Of a stretch of 64,000 bases of DNA, positions 16,835-26,490 are shown in pieces. The stretch covers positions 4,166,501 to 4,230,500 of the forward strand of contig NZ_CP115463.1 of the NCBI RefSeq assembly GCF_027912495.1, written 5' to 3'. The position numbers and the translations under genes are program-made. Source of the DNA: Caulobacter sp. NIBR1757. GTDB lineage: Bacteria > Pseudomonadota > Alphaproteobacteria > Caulobacterales > Caulobacteraceae. The first letter of the stretch is position 1, and every line of letters starts with the position of its first letter. Under the pieces are notes generated by a model. It worked only from the letters and a program-made list of their open reading frames with translations. It had not been told where the DNA came from and did no database searches.

Positions 16835-16852
16835 AATATGTCTAGACATATT
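16835..16852. repeat. TCTAGA-centred palindrome (copy 2)
   Basis: The 18-bp perfect palindrome AATATGTCTAGACATATT is identical to the core at 376-393. On the reverse strand the match continues through CATCTTG, giving 25 shared nucleotides (16828-16852), while the other flank differs. The outer bases are therefore palindromic only in copy 1. It lies 117 bp upstream of the lepB start. Confidence 0.85.
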
Positions 16853-16873
16853 GCTCCGGCGGGGACGGCGGGT

Positions 16874-16905
16874 CTGTCCGGACAGGTTTTCAGGGGCGTC
16901 CGGAC
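16874..16905. promoter_or_regulatory. Pair of GTCCGGAC dyads upstream of lepB
   Basis: CTGTCCGGACAG (16874-16885) and a second GTCCGGAC (16898-16905), followed by AGGG, have centres 22 bp apart, about two helical turns. That is the spacing expected for two dimers bound on the same DNA face. The pair ends 64 bp before the lepB ATG. It is a plausible operator or a stem-forming leader; no known regulator is assigned. Confidence 0.4.
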
Positions 16906-16969
16906 AGGGATGAGCTGGCGGTCGGACGAGGCGGCGGGTCTGCTGGCGGCCCAGTTTCCGGAGCCTGCC

Positions 16970-17728
16970 ATGACCGACGCCGCCGATCCCCCCAAGCCGA
17001 CCCTGCTGGCCGAGACCCTCGACATCCTGCGCACCGTCGCCATCGCGCTCGGCCTCACGCTGGTCTTCCGCATCGTCGCCTGGCAGCCCTTCACCATCCC
17101 GTCCTCGTCGATGGAGCCGGGGCTGGTGACTGGCGACTACATCGTGGTCTCGAAGTTCGCCTACGGCTGGAGCCGGGCCTCCTTCCCCTTCGCCCCGCCG
17201 CTGTTCGAGGGCCGGGTGCTGGGGAATGGGCCGACGCGCGGCGAGGTGGTGGTGTTCCGCAGCAGCGTCGATCCGGACAAGACGCTGGTCAAGCGGGTCA
17301 TCGGACTGCCCGGCGACCGGGTGCGGGTCACGGGCGGGGTGGTGAGCGTCAATGGCGTGGCCATCCCGCGCCTGGCGATGGGGCCGGCGGAGGATCGGGA
17401 CGATCCGGACGTCCATCCGCTGCGCTTCGACGAGCGGCTGCCGGACGGGCGGACCTGGGCCACCTTCGACCGGGGCCAGGGGCCGGGGGACGACACGGAC
17501 GTCTATGTCGTGCCCGAGGGCCAGTACTTCATGATGGGCGACAACCGTGACAACTCGCTGGACAGCCGCTGGCCGACGGCGGCGGGCGGGGTCGGTTTCG
17601 TCGCCGCCCAGGACATCGTCGGCCGGGCCGACATGGTGCTGGCCTCGTGGCATCCCGGCGCAGGCCTGTTGAAGCCCTGGACCTGGCTGGACCTGCAGTG
17701 GGACCGGTTCTTCAAGCAGATCGGGTGA
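16970..17728 (+). CDS. lepB: Signal peptidase I
   Basis: 252 residues from MTDAADPPKPTLL, with GGAG at 16960-16963 as ribosome site; longer frames start in non-conserved sequence. One N-terminal membrane anchor (about residues 18-38) precedes the catalytic serine in IPSSSMEPGL (about Ser47). The general-base lysine is in DKTLVKRVIGLPGD, and the family box E is GDNRDNSLDSR. It is a membrane-bound protease that removes signal peptides from exported proteins. In many alphaproteobacteria lepB is next to rnc and era; here it is separate, so this may be a second copy. Confidence 0.92.
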   Translation: MTDAADPPKPTLLAETLDILRTVAIALGLTLVFRIVAWQPFTIPSSSMEPGLVTGDYIVVSKFAYGWSRASFPFAPPLFEGRVLGNGPTRGEVVVFRSSVDPDKTLVKRVIGLPGDRVRVTGGVVSVNGVAIPRLAMGPAEDRDDPDVHPLRFDERLPDGRTWATFDRGQGPGDDTDVYVVPEGQYFMMGDNRDNSLDSRWPTAAGGVGFVAAQDIVGRADMVLASWHPGAGLLKPWTWLDLQWDRFFKQIG

Positions 17729-17738
17729 CGCTCACCAT

Positions 17739-17862
17739 CGCTGTCATCCTCCGGCGCCCGCAGGGCGACCGGGGGACCCATTGTCCGCGTAAAGACTGCC
17801 GGGAGTCTATCCAGAGCCGCCCTGGGTCCCCCGGTCCGCTGCGCGGCCGGAGGATGACAGCG
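17739..17862. repeat. GCTGTCATCCTCCGG-type inverted-arm intergenic element
   Basis: Outer inverted arms CGCTGTCATCCTCCGG (17739-17754) and its exact complement (17847-17862) enclose two GC-rich hairpins and a spacer. GGGGGACCCA and TGGGTCCCCC form a further inverted pair inside. It fills most of the gap between lepB and the convergent EF-hand gene. It may serve as a terminator on either strand. It is one of five repeat families in this window. Confidence 0.75.
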
Positions 17863-17883
17863 TGTTTTTGGGTGGGGATGCCC

Positions 17884-18345
17884 TCAGACCTGCACGCCCT
17901 TGTGGAACTCTTCCGGCGACAGCACGCCGTCGTGGTTGGCGTCGCAGCTGTCGAAGGCGCGGCGTTGCAGTTGGCGGGTCAGGGCCGGGTCGGCGGTGAA
18001 CTTCAGGCCGCCGGCTTCGATGCGCACCGGGGCGGCGGCGAACTCGCGGAAGGCCAGGGCGCCGTCGCGGTCCCTGTCGAGGCTGGCGAAGCTGGGGCCG
18101 GAGACGGCGGCGGCGAGGGACGGCAGGGCGCTGGCCCCGACGCCGAGGATCACCGCCGCGCCGGCGAGGACGCGAACCTGCTTCCAGGGGGCCGCGACCT
18201 TGCGGGACAGGCGGGCCTCGATGTCGGCGCGCAGGGCCTGGCTGGCGGTGACGCCGTCCAGGCGACAGCGGGCCATGAAGGCGGTCTTGGTCTCGTAGGG
18301 GAGACGGATTTCGAGCGTTTCGCTCTTCTTCGGGGCGCGGGTCAT
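17884..18345 (-). CDS. EF-hand protein with ribbon-helix-helix-like N-terminus and membrane anchor
   Basis: 153 residues with an unusual domain order. Residues 8-47 (SETLEIRLPYETKTAFMARC and onward) resemble ribbon-helix-helix or antitoxin N-terminal domains. One membrane segment follows at about 58-80. Two EF-hand calcium loops come last: DRDRDGALAFREF (about 90-102) and DANHDGVLSPEEF (about 135-147). With the N-terminus inside, the EF-hands would be periplasmic. No function is known to me; calcium sensing linked to a cytoplasmic partner is speculation. It is divergent from obgE. Confidence 0.75.
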   Translation of the reverse strand: MTRAPKKSETLEIRLPYETKTAFMARCRLDGVTASQALRADIEARLSRKVAAPWKQVRVLAGAAVILGVGASALPSLAAAVSGPSFASLDRDRDGALAFREFAAAPVRIEAGGLKFTADPALTRQLQRRAFDSCDANHDGVLSPEEFHKGVQV

Positions 18346-18404
18346 GGTGTGGGCCTTGCGGTGATCGGACGATTGTCCGGGCGAAAGCCGCGCACCTCAA
18401 GTGA

Positions 18405-19520
<1,116 letters not shown>

Positions 19521-19537
19521 CGTTCAGAGAGTTTCCC

Positions 19538-20032
19538 ATGATCGCCTTTGCCCTTTCGATGATGCTGCTGGTCGCCCAGGCGACGCCCGCCCCGGCGGAG
19601 GCCAAGCCGCCGCCCGCGGCGGATGCGCCGGCGGCGACCGCGCCCGCCGCGCCCGTGGCCCCGGCCAAGCCGGCCCCGCCGTCGCAAAAGCTGGAAGACA
19701 CCCTCACCGCGCTGAAGGGCCGGCCGAAGGCCCATTTCACCTCCAAGCTCGGCCCACCGGCCTCCGTGCGGCCGGCCATCGACGGCGAGGTGCTGATCTG
19801 GTCGGTCAAGGTGGCCGGGGCGACAGTCTGCGCCCCCAACGCCGCCGGGTCGCTGGTCTGCGGCCGGCAGGGCGACGGCGAATGCCAGGTGGTGATCGCC
19901 TTCTCCAAGGCCGACGCCATGACCGTCTGGCGTAACAACGGCGTGGCCATGGCCTGCGACAAGGCCGCCGACATGTTCTCCGCCCCGGTGGTGACCCTGC
20001 CCAAGCTCAAAAAACCCAAGCCCGGCCAGTGA
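19538..20032 (+). CDS. Hypothetical exported Ala/Pro-rich protein
   Basis: 164 residues. A hydrophobic N-terminus (MIAFALSMMLLVAQA) looks like a short signal peptide, then an Ala/Pro/Lys-rich linker runs to about residue 52. The folded part follows, with KAHFTSKLGPPASVRP, VLIWSVKVAGATVC and CGRQGDGECQVVIAF; its four to five cysteines suggest disulfides. The pattern resembles small periplasmic or lipoprotein-like proteins of alphaproteobacteria, but I do not recognise a named family. It lies 17 bp after obgE and 6 bp before proB, so it is probably in that operon. Confidence 0.7.
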   Translation: MIAFALSMMLLVAQATPAPAEAKPPPAADAPAATAPAAPVAPAKPAPPSQKLEDTLTALKGRPKAHFTSKLGPPASVRPAIDGEVLIWSVKVAGATVCAPNAAGSLVCGRQGDGECQVVIAFSKADAMTVWRNNGVAMACDKAADMFSAPVVTLPKLKKPKPGQ

Positions 20033-20038
20033 TCTGAC

Positions 20039-21148
20039 ATGCTGGCGGGGGCCAAACGCATTGTCGTCAAGGTCGGCTCGGCCCTGGTCGCCGACGCGGC
20101 CAGCGGCGACGCCGACCGCGCCTGGCTGACGGCCTTCGCGGCCGACGCGGCGCGGCTGATGCAGGACGGGACGCAGCTGCTGGTCGTCTCGTCCGGGGCC
20201 GTGGCGCTGGGCCGGCGACGGCTGGGGCTGACCCGCAAGGCGCTGACCCTGCCGGAGAAGCAGGCGGCGGCGGCGGCCGGTCAGTCCCTGCTGATGCGGG
20301 CCTGGGAAGAGGCCTTCGAGCCGCATGGCCGCACGGTGGCCCAGGTCCTGATGACCCGCGACGACACCGAGGTGCGGCGGCGCTGGCTGAACGCCCGGGC
20401 GACGACCGAGACCCTGCTGGGTTTGGGGGCGGTGCCGGTGGTCAACGAGAACGACACCGTCGTCACCGAGGAAATCCGCTACGGCGACAACGACCGGCTG
20501 GCCGCCCGGGTGGCGCAGATGATCGGGGCCGACCGGCTGGTGCTGCTGAGCGACATCGACGGGCTGTACACCGCCGACCCGCGCCGGGATCCAGCGGCCT
20601 GGCGCCTGGAGCGGATCGAGACGCTGACGCCGGAGATCGTCGCCATGGCCGGCGGGGCCAATGCCGGGGCCGGGGTCGGCACCGGCGGCATGGCCACCAA
20701 GCTGGCGGCGGCGCGGATCGCGCAAGGGGCCGGCTGCGCGACCATCATCACGCTGGGGCGGCGCGAGCGGCCGCTTGGGGCGCTGGGAGAAGGGGCGGCG
20801 GCGACGATCATCGAGGCCGGGACGACGCCGGCGGCGGCCTACAAGAGCTGGATCGCCGGCAGCCTGTCGCCGGCCGGGACGCTGGTCGTGGATGCCGGGG
20901 CGGCGAAGGCGCTGATGTCGGGCAAGAGCCTGCTGTCGGCCGGGGTGCGGCGGGTCGAGGGCCGGTTCGGCAAGGGCGACGCGGTGCTGATCGTCGGCGA
21001 GGACGGCGCGGAGATCGGCCGAGGGCTGTCGCGGTATGACGCCGTGGACGCCGAGCAGATCGCCGGGCTGAGGTCGGACGCTATCGAGGCGGTGATCGGC
21101 TACACGGCCGGGCCGATGGTGCATGCGGATGATCTGGTGAAGGGGTGA
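20039..21148 (+). CDS. proB: Glutamate 5-kinase
   Basis: 369 residues. The amino-acid kinase domain has [11 protein letters not shown] (about residues 7-17), [25 protein letters not shown] and the [35 protein letters not shown] block. [17 protein letters not shown] is the nucleotide-site motif. The C-terminal PUA domain starts near residue 275 with [13 protein letters not shown]. It phosphorylates glutamate in the first step of proline synthesis. proA is not next to it. The obgE-proB arrangement is common in alphaproteobacteria. The stop overlaps the next start (GTGA). Confidence 0.95.
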   Translation: MLAGAKRIVVKVGSALVADAASGDADRAWLTAFAADAARLMQDGTQLLVVSSGAVALGRRRLGLTRKALTLPEKQAAAAAGQSLLMRAWEEAFEPHGRTVAQVLMTRDDTEVRRRWLNARATTETLLGLGAVPVVNENDTVVTEEIRYGDNDRLAARVAQMIGADRLVLLSDIDGLYTADPRRDPAAWRLERIETLTPEIVAMAGGANAGAGVGTGGMATKLAAARIAQGAGCATIITLGRRERPLGALGEGAAATIIEAGTTPAAAYKSWIAGSLSPAGTLVVDAGAAKALMSGKSLLSAGVRRVEGRFGKGDAVLIVGEDGAEIGRGLSRYDAVDAEQIAGLRSDAIEAVIGYTAGPMVHADDLVKG

Positions 21149-21861
21149 GCGGGGCGGAACGCGCCTTGGCGCTGGCCATCGGCCAGGCCTATGCCGCCTT
21201 CGCCGATGTCGGCGCGCCGCGCCGCCTGGACGCCCCGCCGCACCGCAAGCCCGAGGAACTATTGCAGCGGCTGACCGGGGCGCCGCTGGCCGAGCTGAGC
21301 GAGGACCAGCTGGGCCCCTACGCCGGATGGGCCATGACGACGGTCGGCGACGCCCGCGCTTATCAACACTTCCTGCCGCGCATTCTGGAACTGGCGACCG
21401 GGCCCAACAGCCACATGGGATTCGACCCGCCCGTGCTGGCCGGGAAGCTGGTCTATGGCGAGTGGAGTGGCTGGCGCCGCGACCGGCGCGAGGCGGTTCT
21501 GGCGGTCTTCGGGGCGGCCTTCGCGGCGGCCCTGACCGAGCCTTACGCGGCCAACGGGCCGGGCGAATGGCTGGCTGGCCTGGCGCGGCTCACCCAAGTG
21601 ACGCCCTTCCTCGAGCAATGGCGGGCCTCTGCCGATCCCTGGGCCGCGATCCATCTGGCGGTGCTGCGGGTGAGCTGGATGGACTCGCTCACCGACGAGG
21701 ACGGGCAGCCGCCGTTCCGGGACGATGTCGACATCGGGATCAGCGCCGAGGTCGAGGCCTGGCTGCTGTCGGCGGAATCCCGCCGGCAGATCGAACGGGC
21801 CCTGGCGGCCGCGCCCGAGGAGGAGCGGTGGCAGTTGGAACGGGCGCTGCCGGATCAGTGA
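21145..21861 (+). CDS. Hypothetical protein
   Basis: 238 residues from a GTG start that overlaps the proB stop by 4 nt, so it is translationally coupled to it. The protein is soluble and rich in Ala, Leu, Trp and Arg; there is no signal or membrane segment. Recognisable blocks are [35 protein letters not shown] and [16 protein letters not shown]. Such blocks occur in uncharacterised proteobacterial proteins, but I cannot name a family or function. Confidence 0.65.
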   Translation: MSGAERALALAIGQAYAAFADVGAPRRLDAPPHRKPEELLQRLTGAPLAELSEDQLGPYAGWAMTTVGDARAYQHFLPRILELATGPNSHMGFDPPVLAGKLVYGEWSGWRRDRREAVLAVFGAAFAAALTEPYAANGPGEWLAGLARLTQVTPFLEQWRASADPWAAIHLAVLRVSWMDSLTDEDGQPPFRDDVDIGISAEVEAWLLSAESRRQIERALAAAPEEERWQLERALPDQ

Positions 21862-21864
21862 CGC

Positions 21865-22149
21865 TTACCAATCCAGCACCAGACTGCGGCATTGGGGGCA
21901 AGGCACACCGTCTTCGATGTCGGTCGATCCGCATTTGTAGCACTGACGCTCACCGGACATCGCCTCGCCGGTGATGTGATTCATGATGACCTTGCCATCG
22001 GTGATATCGTAGCCGTGATTGGCGACCAGCCACTGTATAGCGCGAACCCGGCTTTCCCGCGCCGCGCCCCCCAACTGGGCGCGCGCTTCCGCGGTTTCCA
22101 GCCCCCGGACCGGAATGTGATGGCCGCAGCGCGCGCAGCTTAAGCTCAC
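21865..22149 (-). CDS. Small zinc-ribbon protein with three CxxC pairs
   Basis: 94 residues from a GTG start (VSLSCARCGHHIPV). Three CxxC pairs are present: Cys5/Cys8, Cys70/Cys73 and Cys84/Cys87, suggesting one two-half zinc ribbon at the C-terminus (QCYKCGSTDIEDGVPCPQC) and an extra N-terminal knuckle that also has HH. The GTG overlaps the TGA stop of the upstream antiporter gene by 4 nt, supporting this start and co-translation. Its role is unknown; regulation of, or assembly with, the antiporter is possible. The GTG start makes it easy to miss. Confidence 0.7.
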   Translation of the reverse strand: MSLSCARCGHHIPVRGLETAEARAQLGGAARESRVRAIQWLVANHGYDITDGKVIMNHITGEAMSGERQCYKCGSTDIEDGVPCPQCRSLVLDW

Positions 22150-24065
22150 CGCTCGTCTTCCTTCGCCGCCTCCAGCTCGTCCTCCGCCCGGCCGGTGACG
22201 TCCCAGCCTTCCTCGCCGCCCGGCTTCATGCGCGCCAGGTCGGCGGCCAGCAGGCGTTCCGTCGTCTGGGCGGCGTCGCGGCTGGCCAGCATGTAGGCCT
22301 CTTCCTGGCCCCACATGGGGCGCAGCTCCTCGAAGGCCCGCAGGTCGTGATTGCGGAAGTAGTCGGCGGCCCTGTGGGCGCGGTGGGCGCGGAAGCCCAG
22401 GGACCGCAGGGCGGTGACGCCCAGGTGCAGGGCGCCCTCGAAGGTCTCCCGCTCGATGGCGTCGGCGCCGTTGGCCAGCAGGTCGTAGGCGTGGCGGCGG
22501 TCGAAGGCCCGGGCCAGGATGGTGATGTTGGGGAAGGCGTGGCGGGCCTTCTCGACCAGTTCGCTGGTCTTCTCCTTGTCGTCGAGGGCGACGATCAGCA
22601 TCCGGGCCCGCTCGGCGCCGGCGGCGCGCAACAGGTCCAGGCGGGTGGCGTCGCCATAGTGCACGCGGCGGCCGAAGCGGCGCAGGACCTCGATCTGTTC
22701 GATGTCGCTGTCGAGAACCACCGACTTGAAGCCGTTGGCCTGCAGCAGGCGGCCGGTGATCTGACCGAAGCGGCCGAAGCCGGCGATGATGATGTCGGGC
22801 TCGGCCTCGTCGAAGTCGGGGTCGTCGGGTTTCACATCGGGGATGGCGGCGTCCATCATCGCCGAGACCTTCTCGTAGAGGATCATGGCCAGGGGGGTGA
22901 GCGCCATGGAGACGGCGACGGCGGCGGTCAGCAGGGCGGCCAGGTCGGCGCCGATGACCCCGGCTCCGACGGTGAAGGTCAGCAGCACGAAGGCGAACTC
23001 GCCGCCCTGGGCCAGCGCCGTGGCGACGGCGGCGGCGGCGCGGCCGGTGGCTCCGCCGATCAGGGCCAGGCCGAACATCACCGCGAACTTCAGGACCATC
23101 AGGCCGATGACGATGCCGACCAGCACCAGCGGCTGGGCGAGGATGATGTTGAAGTTGATGCCGGCCCCGACGGTGATGAAGAACAGGCCAAGCAGCAGGC
23201 CGCGGAACGGCTCGATGTCGGTCTCCAGCTCGCGGCGGTACTCGCTTTCGGCCAGCACCACGCCGGCCAGGAAAGCCCCGAGCGCGGGAGAAAGCCCGAC
23301 CATCTGCATCAGGGCGGCGACGGCGACGACGATCAGCAGGGCGGTGGCGGTGAAGATTTCGCGCAGGCGGGTCTGGGCGATGAAGCGGAAGATGGGCTGG
23401 ACCACATAACGGCCGCCGCCGACCACGGCGGCGACGGCGGCGAGGACGGCGAGGGTCTGCAGCCAGCCGGGGAAGTCGGCGATCAGACTTCCGCCGCCAT
23501 GGCCGCCACCTTCCGCCGCGTGGGCGGTCTGGGCAATCAGCTGGACCGGGGCCTCGGCCAGCAGGGGCAGGAGGGCGAACAGCGGGATGATGGCCAGGTC
23601 CTGCAGCAGCAGCACCCCGAAGGCGGCGCGGCCGACCGGGCCTTGCCGCAGGCCCTTCTCGTCGAGGGTCTGCAGGACGATGGCGGTCGAGGACATGGCC
23701 AGCACCAGGCCGACGGCCAGGGCGGTCTTCCAGTTGAGGCCGAAGGCGAGGCTGAAACCGGCGATGGCCAGGGCGGTGACCAGCACCTGGGCGCCGCCGA
23801 GGCCGAAGATGGTCTTGCGCATCGACCACAGCAGGGCCGGCCGGACCTCCAGCCCGATCATGAACAGCAGGATGACGACGCCGAACTCGGCGAACTTCAT
23901 GACGTCTTCCTGCTCGCCGACCAGCGACAGGGCGAAGGGGCCGACGACGATGCCGGCGATCAGGTAGCCGAGCACCGAGCCGAGGCCGAGCCGCTTGGCG
24001 ATCGGCGCGGCGACGACACCGGCGGTCAGGTAGACCAGGGCCTGGAGGAGGAGGTTCTCGGTCAA
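22146..24065 (-). CDS. Monovalent cation:proton antiporter, KefB/KefC type
   Basis: 639 residues. The CPA2 membrane domain spans about residues 5-390 in about 12 helices (GSVLGYLIAGIVVGPFALSL at the second segment, SPALGAFLAGVVLAES, ATALAQGGEFAFVLL). An RCK/TrkA-N domain follows: IIIAGFGRFGQITGRLLQANG, VVLDSDIEQIEVLRRFG, YGDATRLDLLRAAGAERA. It is expected to mediate potassium or cation efflux in exchange for protons, as a response to electrophile or pH stress. A KefF-like gene lies upstream on the same strand, separated by a repeat element. The stop overlaps the zinc-ribbon start. Confidence 0.9.
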   Translation of the reverse strand: MTENLLLQALVYLTAGVVAAPIAKRLGLGSVLGYLIAGIVVGPFALSLVGEQEDVMKFAEFGVVILLFMIGLEVRPALLWSMRKTIFGLGGAQVLVTALAIAGFSLAFGLNWKTALAVGLVLAMSSTAIVLQTLDEKGLRQGPVGRAAFGVLLLQDLAIIPLFALLPLLAEAPVQLIAQTAHAAEGGGHGGGSLIADFPGWLQTLAVLAAVAAVVGGGRYVVQPIFRFIAQTRLREIFTATALLIVVAVAALMQMVGLSPALGAFLAGVVLAESEYRRELETDIEPFRGLLLGLFFITVGAGINFNIILAQPLVLVGIVIGLMVLKFAVMFGLALIGGATGRAAAAVATALAQGGEFAFVLLTFTVGAGVIGADLAALLTAAVAVSMALTPLAMILYEKVSAMMDAAIPDVKPDDPDFDEAEPDIIIAGFGRFGQITGRLLQANGFKSVVLDSDIEQIEVLRRFGRRVHYGDATRLDLLRAAGAERARMLIVALDDKEKTSELVEKARHAFPNITILARAFDRRHAYDLLANGADAIERETFEGALHLGVTALRSLGFRAHRAHRAADYFRNHDLRAFEELRPMWGQEEAYMLASRDAAQTTERLLAADLARMKPGGEEGWDVTGRAEDELEAAKEDER

Positions 24066-24097
24066 AATTTCATCCCCGCGCAGGTCATCTCGAAATC

Positions 24098-24217
24098 CCG
24101 ATTATCCCGACGAAAGTCGGGACCCAGAGGCCGCTTTTGCTGGAGGTTCGCTCTGATCGGCGCCACGCTTTCAAAGGCTGGCAGATACTGGGTCCCGACT
24201 TTCGTCGGGATAATCGG
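24098..24217. repeat. GATTATCCCGAC-type element with perfect 30-bp inverted arms
   Basis: Left arm 24098-24127 and right arm 24188-24217 are exact reverse complements over 30 bp, with a 60-bp spacer. Each arm also folds on itself (TCCCGAC, GAAA loop, GTCGGGA). The element occupies the gap between kefF-like and kef genes, which are on the same strand. It may therefore lower read-through or stabilise the upstream message. Confidence 0.85.
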
Positions 24218-24233
24218 AGTGTGGGGGGAGGCA

Positions 24234-24803
24234 TCACGACTCCGCCTCCACCTTCTCACCGACAAGGCCGGCGAGTCTCGCGCGATAGCGTTGCGACTCC
24301 GCCTCCAGAGCGGCTGCGTCCTTGATGCGGGCGCCGTGGACCACGAAGGGCGTCTCCCACTGCATCTGGCAGAGGTCGGCGGTCTGTTCCAGCGGGCGCA
24401 GGAACTCCTCCATGGTGAAGTGGTTGTAGCCGAGCTTGTGATAGGCCGAGGTCGGGCCGCCGGTGGTCGTGGCCACGAACAGCTTCTTGCCCTTCAGCTT
24501 GTCGCCGCCCTTGCCGTAGGCGAAGCCGTGCAGCCAGACGAGATCGAACCACTCCTTCATCAGGGCCGGCATGGCGTACCAGTAGAAGGGGAACTGCAGG
24601 GCGATGACGTCGTGCTCCTTGAGCTTCTTCTTCTCGCCCGGCACGTCGATGACGAAGTCGGGGAAGGTCTCGTAGAGGTCGTGGCGGGTGACGCCGTCGA
24701 GCCCGTCAGAGGCGGACCACAGGAGGCTGTTGGCGCGGCTCTTCTCCAGCGCCGGGTGGGCCATGACCAGCAGGACCTTGCTGTCGCGTTTTGCGTTGCT
24801 CAT
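24234..24803 (-). CDS. KefF/MdaB-like NAD(P)H:quinone oxidoreductase
   Basis: 189 residues from MSNAKRDSKVLLVMAHP, the flavodoxin-like FMN fold. HDLYETFPDFVIDV, FPFYWYAMPALMKEWFDLVW, GFAYGKGGDKLKGKKL and TTTGGPTSAYHKLG follow the layout of E. coli KefF, the ancillary subunit that activates KefC and reduces quinones and electrophiles. Its position upstream of a Kef-type antiporter supports the same partnership. An upstream extension of the frame to 25520 is antisense to scoA and is rejected. The gene is divergent from scoA. Confidence 0.85.
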   Translation of the reverse strand: MSNAKRDSKVLLVMAHPALEKSRANSLLWSASDGLDGVTRHDLYETFPDFVIDVPGEKKKLKEHDVIALQFPFYWYAMPALMKEWFDLVWLHGFAYGKGGDKLKGKKLFVATTTGGPTSAYHKLGYNHFTMEEFLRPLEQTADLCQMQWETPFVVHGARIKDAAALEAESQRYRARLAGLVGEKVEAES

Positions 24804-24902
24804 GCTAGGTATCCCAAGGTCAGCGACCGATAATTCACCAACGGTTGAATTTCCCCGGGAGATGGGCGAAAGGACGCCGGTTTTCCAGCCGCAGGAGCTT
24901 TC

Positions 24903-25613
24903 ATGGCCGACAAGGTCCGCAAGGACGCCGCCGCAGCCCTCGAAGGGGTGCTTTTCGACGGCATGACCATCATGGCGGGGGGCTTTGGCCTCTGCGGCAT
25001 TCCTGAGAACCTCATCGCGGCGATCCGCGAGACCGGGGTGAAGGACCTGACCGTCGTCTCCAACAACTGCGGAATCGACGGCTTCGGCCTGGGCATCCTG
25101 CTGGAGAACCGGCAGATCAAGAAGATGGTGAGCAGCTACGTCGGTGAGAACAAGCTGTTCGAACAACTTTATCTCAGCGGCGAGCTGGAGCTCGAATTCA
25201 ATCCGCAAGGGACGCTGGCCGAACGCATCCGTGCCGGCGGCGCGGGCATTCCGGCCTTCTTCACCAAGACCGGCGTCGGCACCCTGGTCGCCGAGGGCAA
25301 GGAAGTGCGTGAGTTCGATGGCGAGGAGTATGTGATGGAGCGCGGGCTGACCGCCGATCTGTCCATCGTCAAGGCCTGGAAGGCCGACGCCGAGGGCAAC
25401 CTGATCTATCGGAAGACCGCGCGGAACTTCAATCCGATGATGGCCACGGCGGGCAAGGTCTGCCTGGTCGAGGTCGAGGAGATTGTGCCGATCGGCAGCC
25501 TCGACAAGGACAACATCCACACCCCCGGCATCTATGTGGACCGCGTCTTCAAGGGCGCCGTGTTCGAGAAGCGGATCGAACGGGTCACCACCCGCCAGAA
25601 GGAAGCCGTCTGA
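24903..25613 (+). CDS. 3-oxoacid CoA-transferase, subunit A
   Basis: 236 residues. Family blocks are [22 protein letters not shown] (the GGFG loop, about residues 24-31), [37 protein letters not shown] and [21 protein letters not shown]. It is the alpha half of the heteromeric succinyl-CoA:3-ketoacid (SCOT/ScoA-type) or acetoacetate CoA-transferase. It activates acetoacetate using succinyl-CoA, linking ketone or PHB-derived carbon to acetyl-CoA. Its stop overlaps the subunit B start (TGATG). Confidence 0.92.
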   Translation: MADKVRKDAAAALEGVLFDGMTIMAGGFGLCGIPENLIAAIRETGVKDLTVVSNNCGIDGFGLGILLENRQIKKMVSSYVGENKLFEQLYLSGELELEFNPQGTLAERIRAGGAGIPAFFTKTGVGTLVAEGKEVREFDGEEYVMERGLTADLSIVKAWKADAEGNLIYRKTARNFNPMMATAGKVCLVEVEEIVPIGSLDKDNIHTPGIYVDRVFKGAVFEKRIERVTTRQKEAV

Positions 25614-26248
25614 TGCCCTGGACCCGCGACGAGACCGCCGCCCGCGCCGCCCGCGAGCTGCAGGACGGCTTCTATGTGAACCTCGGCATCGGCATTCCCA
25701 CCCTCGTGGCCAACTACATCCCCGAGGGGATGCATGTGACGCTGCAGAGCGAGAACGGCATGCTGGGCATGGGGCCCTTTCCTTATGAGGGCGAGGCCGA
25801 CGCCGACCTGATCAACGCCGGCAAGCAGACGATCACCGAGCTGGCGAGCAGCAGCTATTTCAGCAGCGCCGACAGCTTCGCCATGATCCGCGGCGGGCAC
25901 ATCGACCTGTCCATCCTCGGCGCCATGCAGGTGGCGGCCAACGGCGACCTGGCCAACTGGATGGTGCCCGGCAAGATGGTCAAGGGCATGGGCGGGGCCA
26001 TGGACCTGGTGGCCGGCGTCAAGCGGGTGGTGGTGGTCATGGACCATTGCGAGAAGACCGGCGCGCCGAAGCTGCTCAAGCAATGCACCCTGCCGCTGAC
26101 CGGCAAGGCGGTGGTCGACACCCTGATCACTGACCTGGGGGTCTTCTCCATCGGCCGCGGCGCCGGGGTGAAGCTGCTGGAACTGGCGCCGGGCGTGTCG
26201 CTCGACGAGGTGAAGGCCAAGACCGAAGCCGAGTTCGAGGTGGCGTAG
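25613..26248 (+). CDS. 3-oxoacid CoA-transferase, subunit B
   Basis: 211 residues. [18 protein letters not shown] (about residues 21-38) and the catalytic glutamate in [12 protein letters not shown] are conserved, followed by [35 protein letters not shown] and TDLGVF. It forms the active enzyme with subunit A, whose stop it overlaps by one nucleotide. The final base of its TAG stop is the first base of a REP-like arm at 26248. Confidence 0.93.
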   Translation: MPWTRDETAARAARELQDGFYVNLGIGIPTLVANYIPEGMHVTLQSENGMLGMGPFPYEGEADADLINAGKQTITELASSSYFSSADSFAMIRGGHIDLSILGAMQVAANGDLANWMVPGKMVKGMGGAMDLVAGVKRVVVVMDHCEKTGAPKLLKQCTLPLTGKAVVDTLITDLGVFSIGRGAGVKLLELAPGVSLDEVKAKTEAEFEVA

Positions 26249-26408
26249 GGGACGGGTTGGCCGCCTTGCGGCCTACCTGTCCCCGGCTTGCGCCGAGAGT
26301 TGCTCCGGGGCGCGATCCAGACGGTTGGCGCGATGCGTCTGGAGCGCGCTTGCATCTATCGCCGGTGCTGACCGGGGACAGGTAGGCGCTTCGCGCCAAC
26401 CCGTCCCC
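26248..26408. repeat. REP-like inverted pair (BIME) after the CoA-transferase operon
   Basis: Left arm 26248-26284 is a beta arm (inner flank GGCTTGCGC); right arm 26374-26408 is an alpha arm (inner flank GGTGCTGACC, GGGGACAGGTAG, GCGCTTCGCGC hairpin, CAACCCGTCCCC). The spacer between the arms is 89 bp and contains its own near-palindromic CCAGACG...CGTCTGG segment. It starts on the last base of the scoB-type stop codon. Confidence 0.88.
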
Positions 26409-26490
26409 AAAAGCGCGGGGCCTGACGCCACGTGAATCTTTTCAACGCGCCTTCAACGTGATGGCCTCCCCGCAAAACAGGGAGGACATC

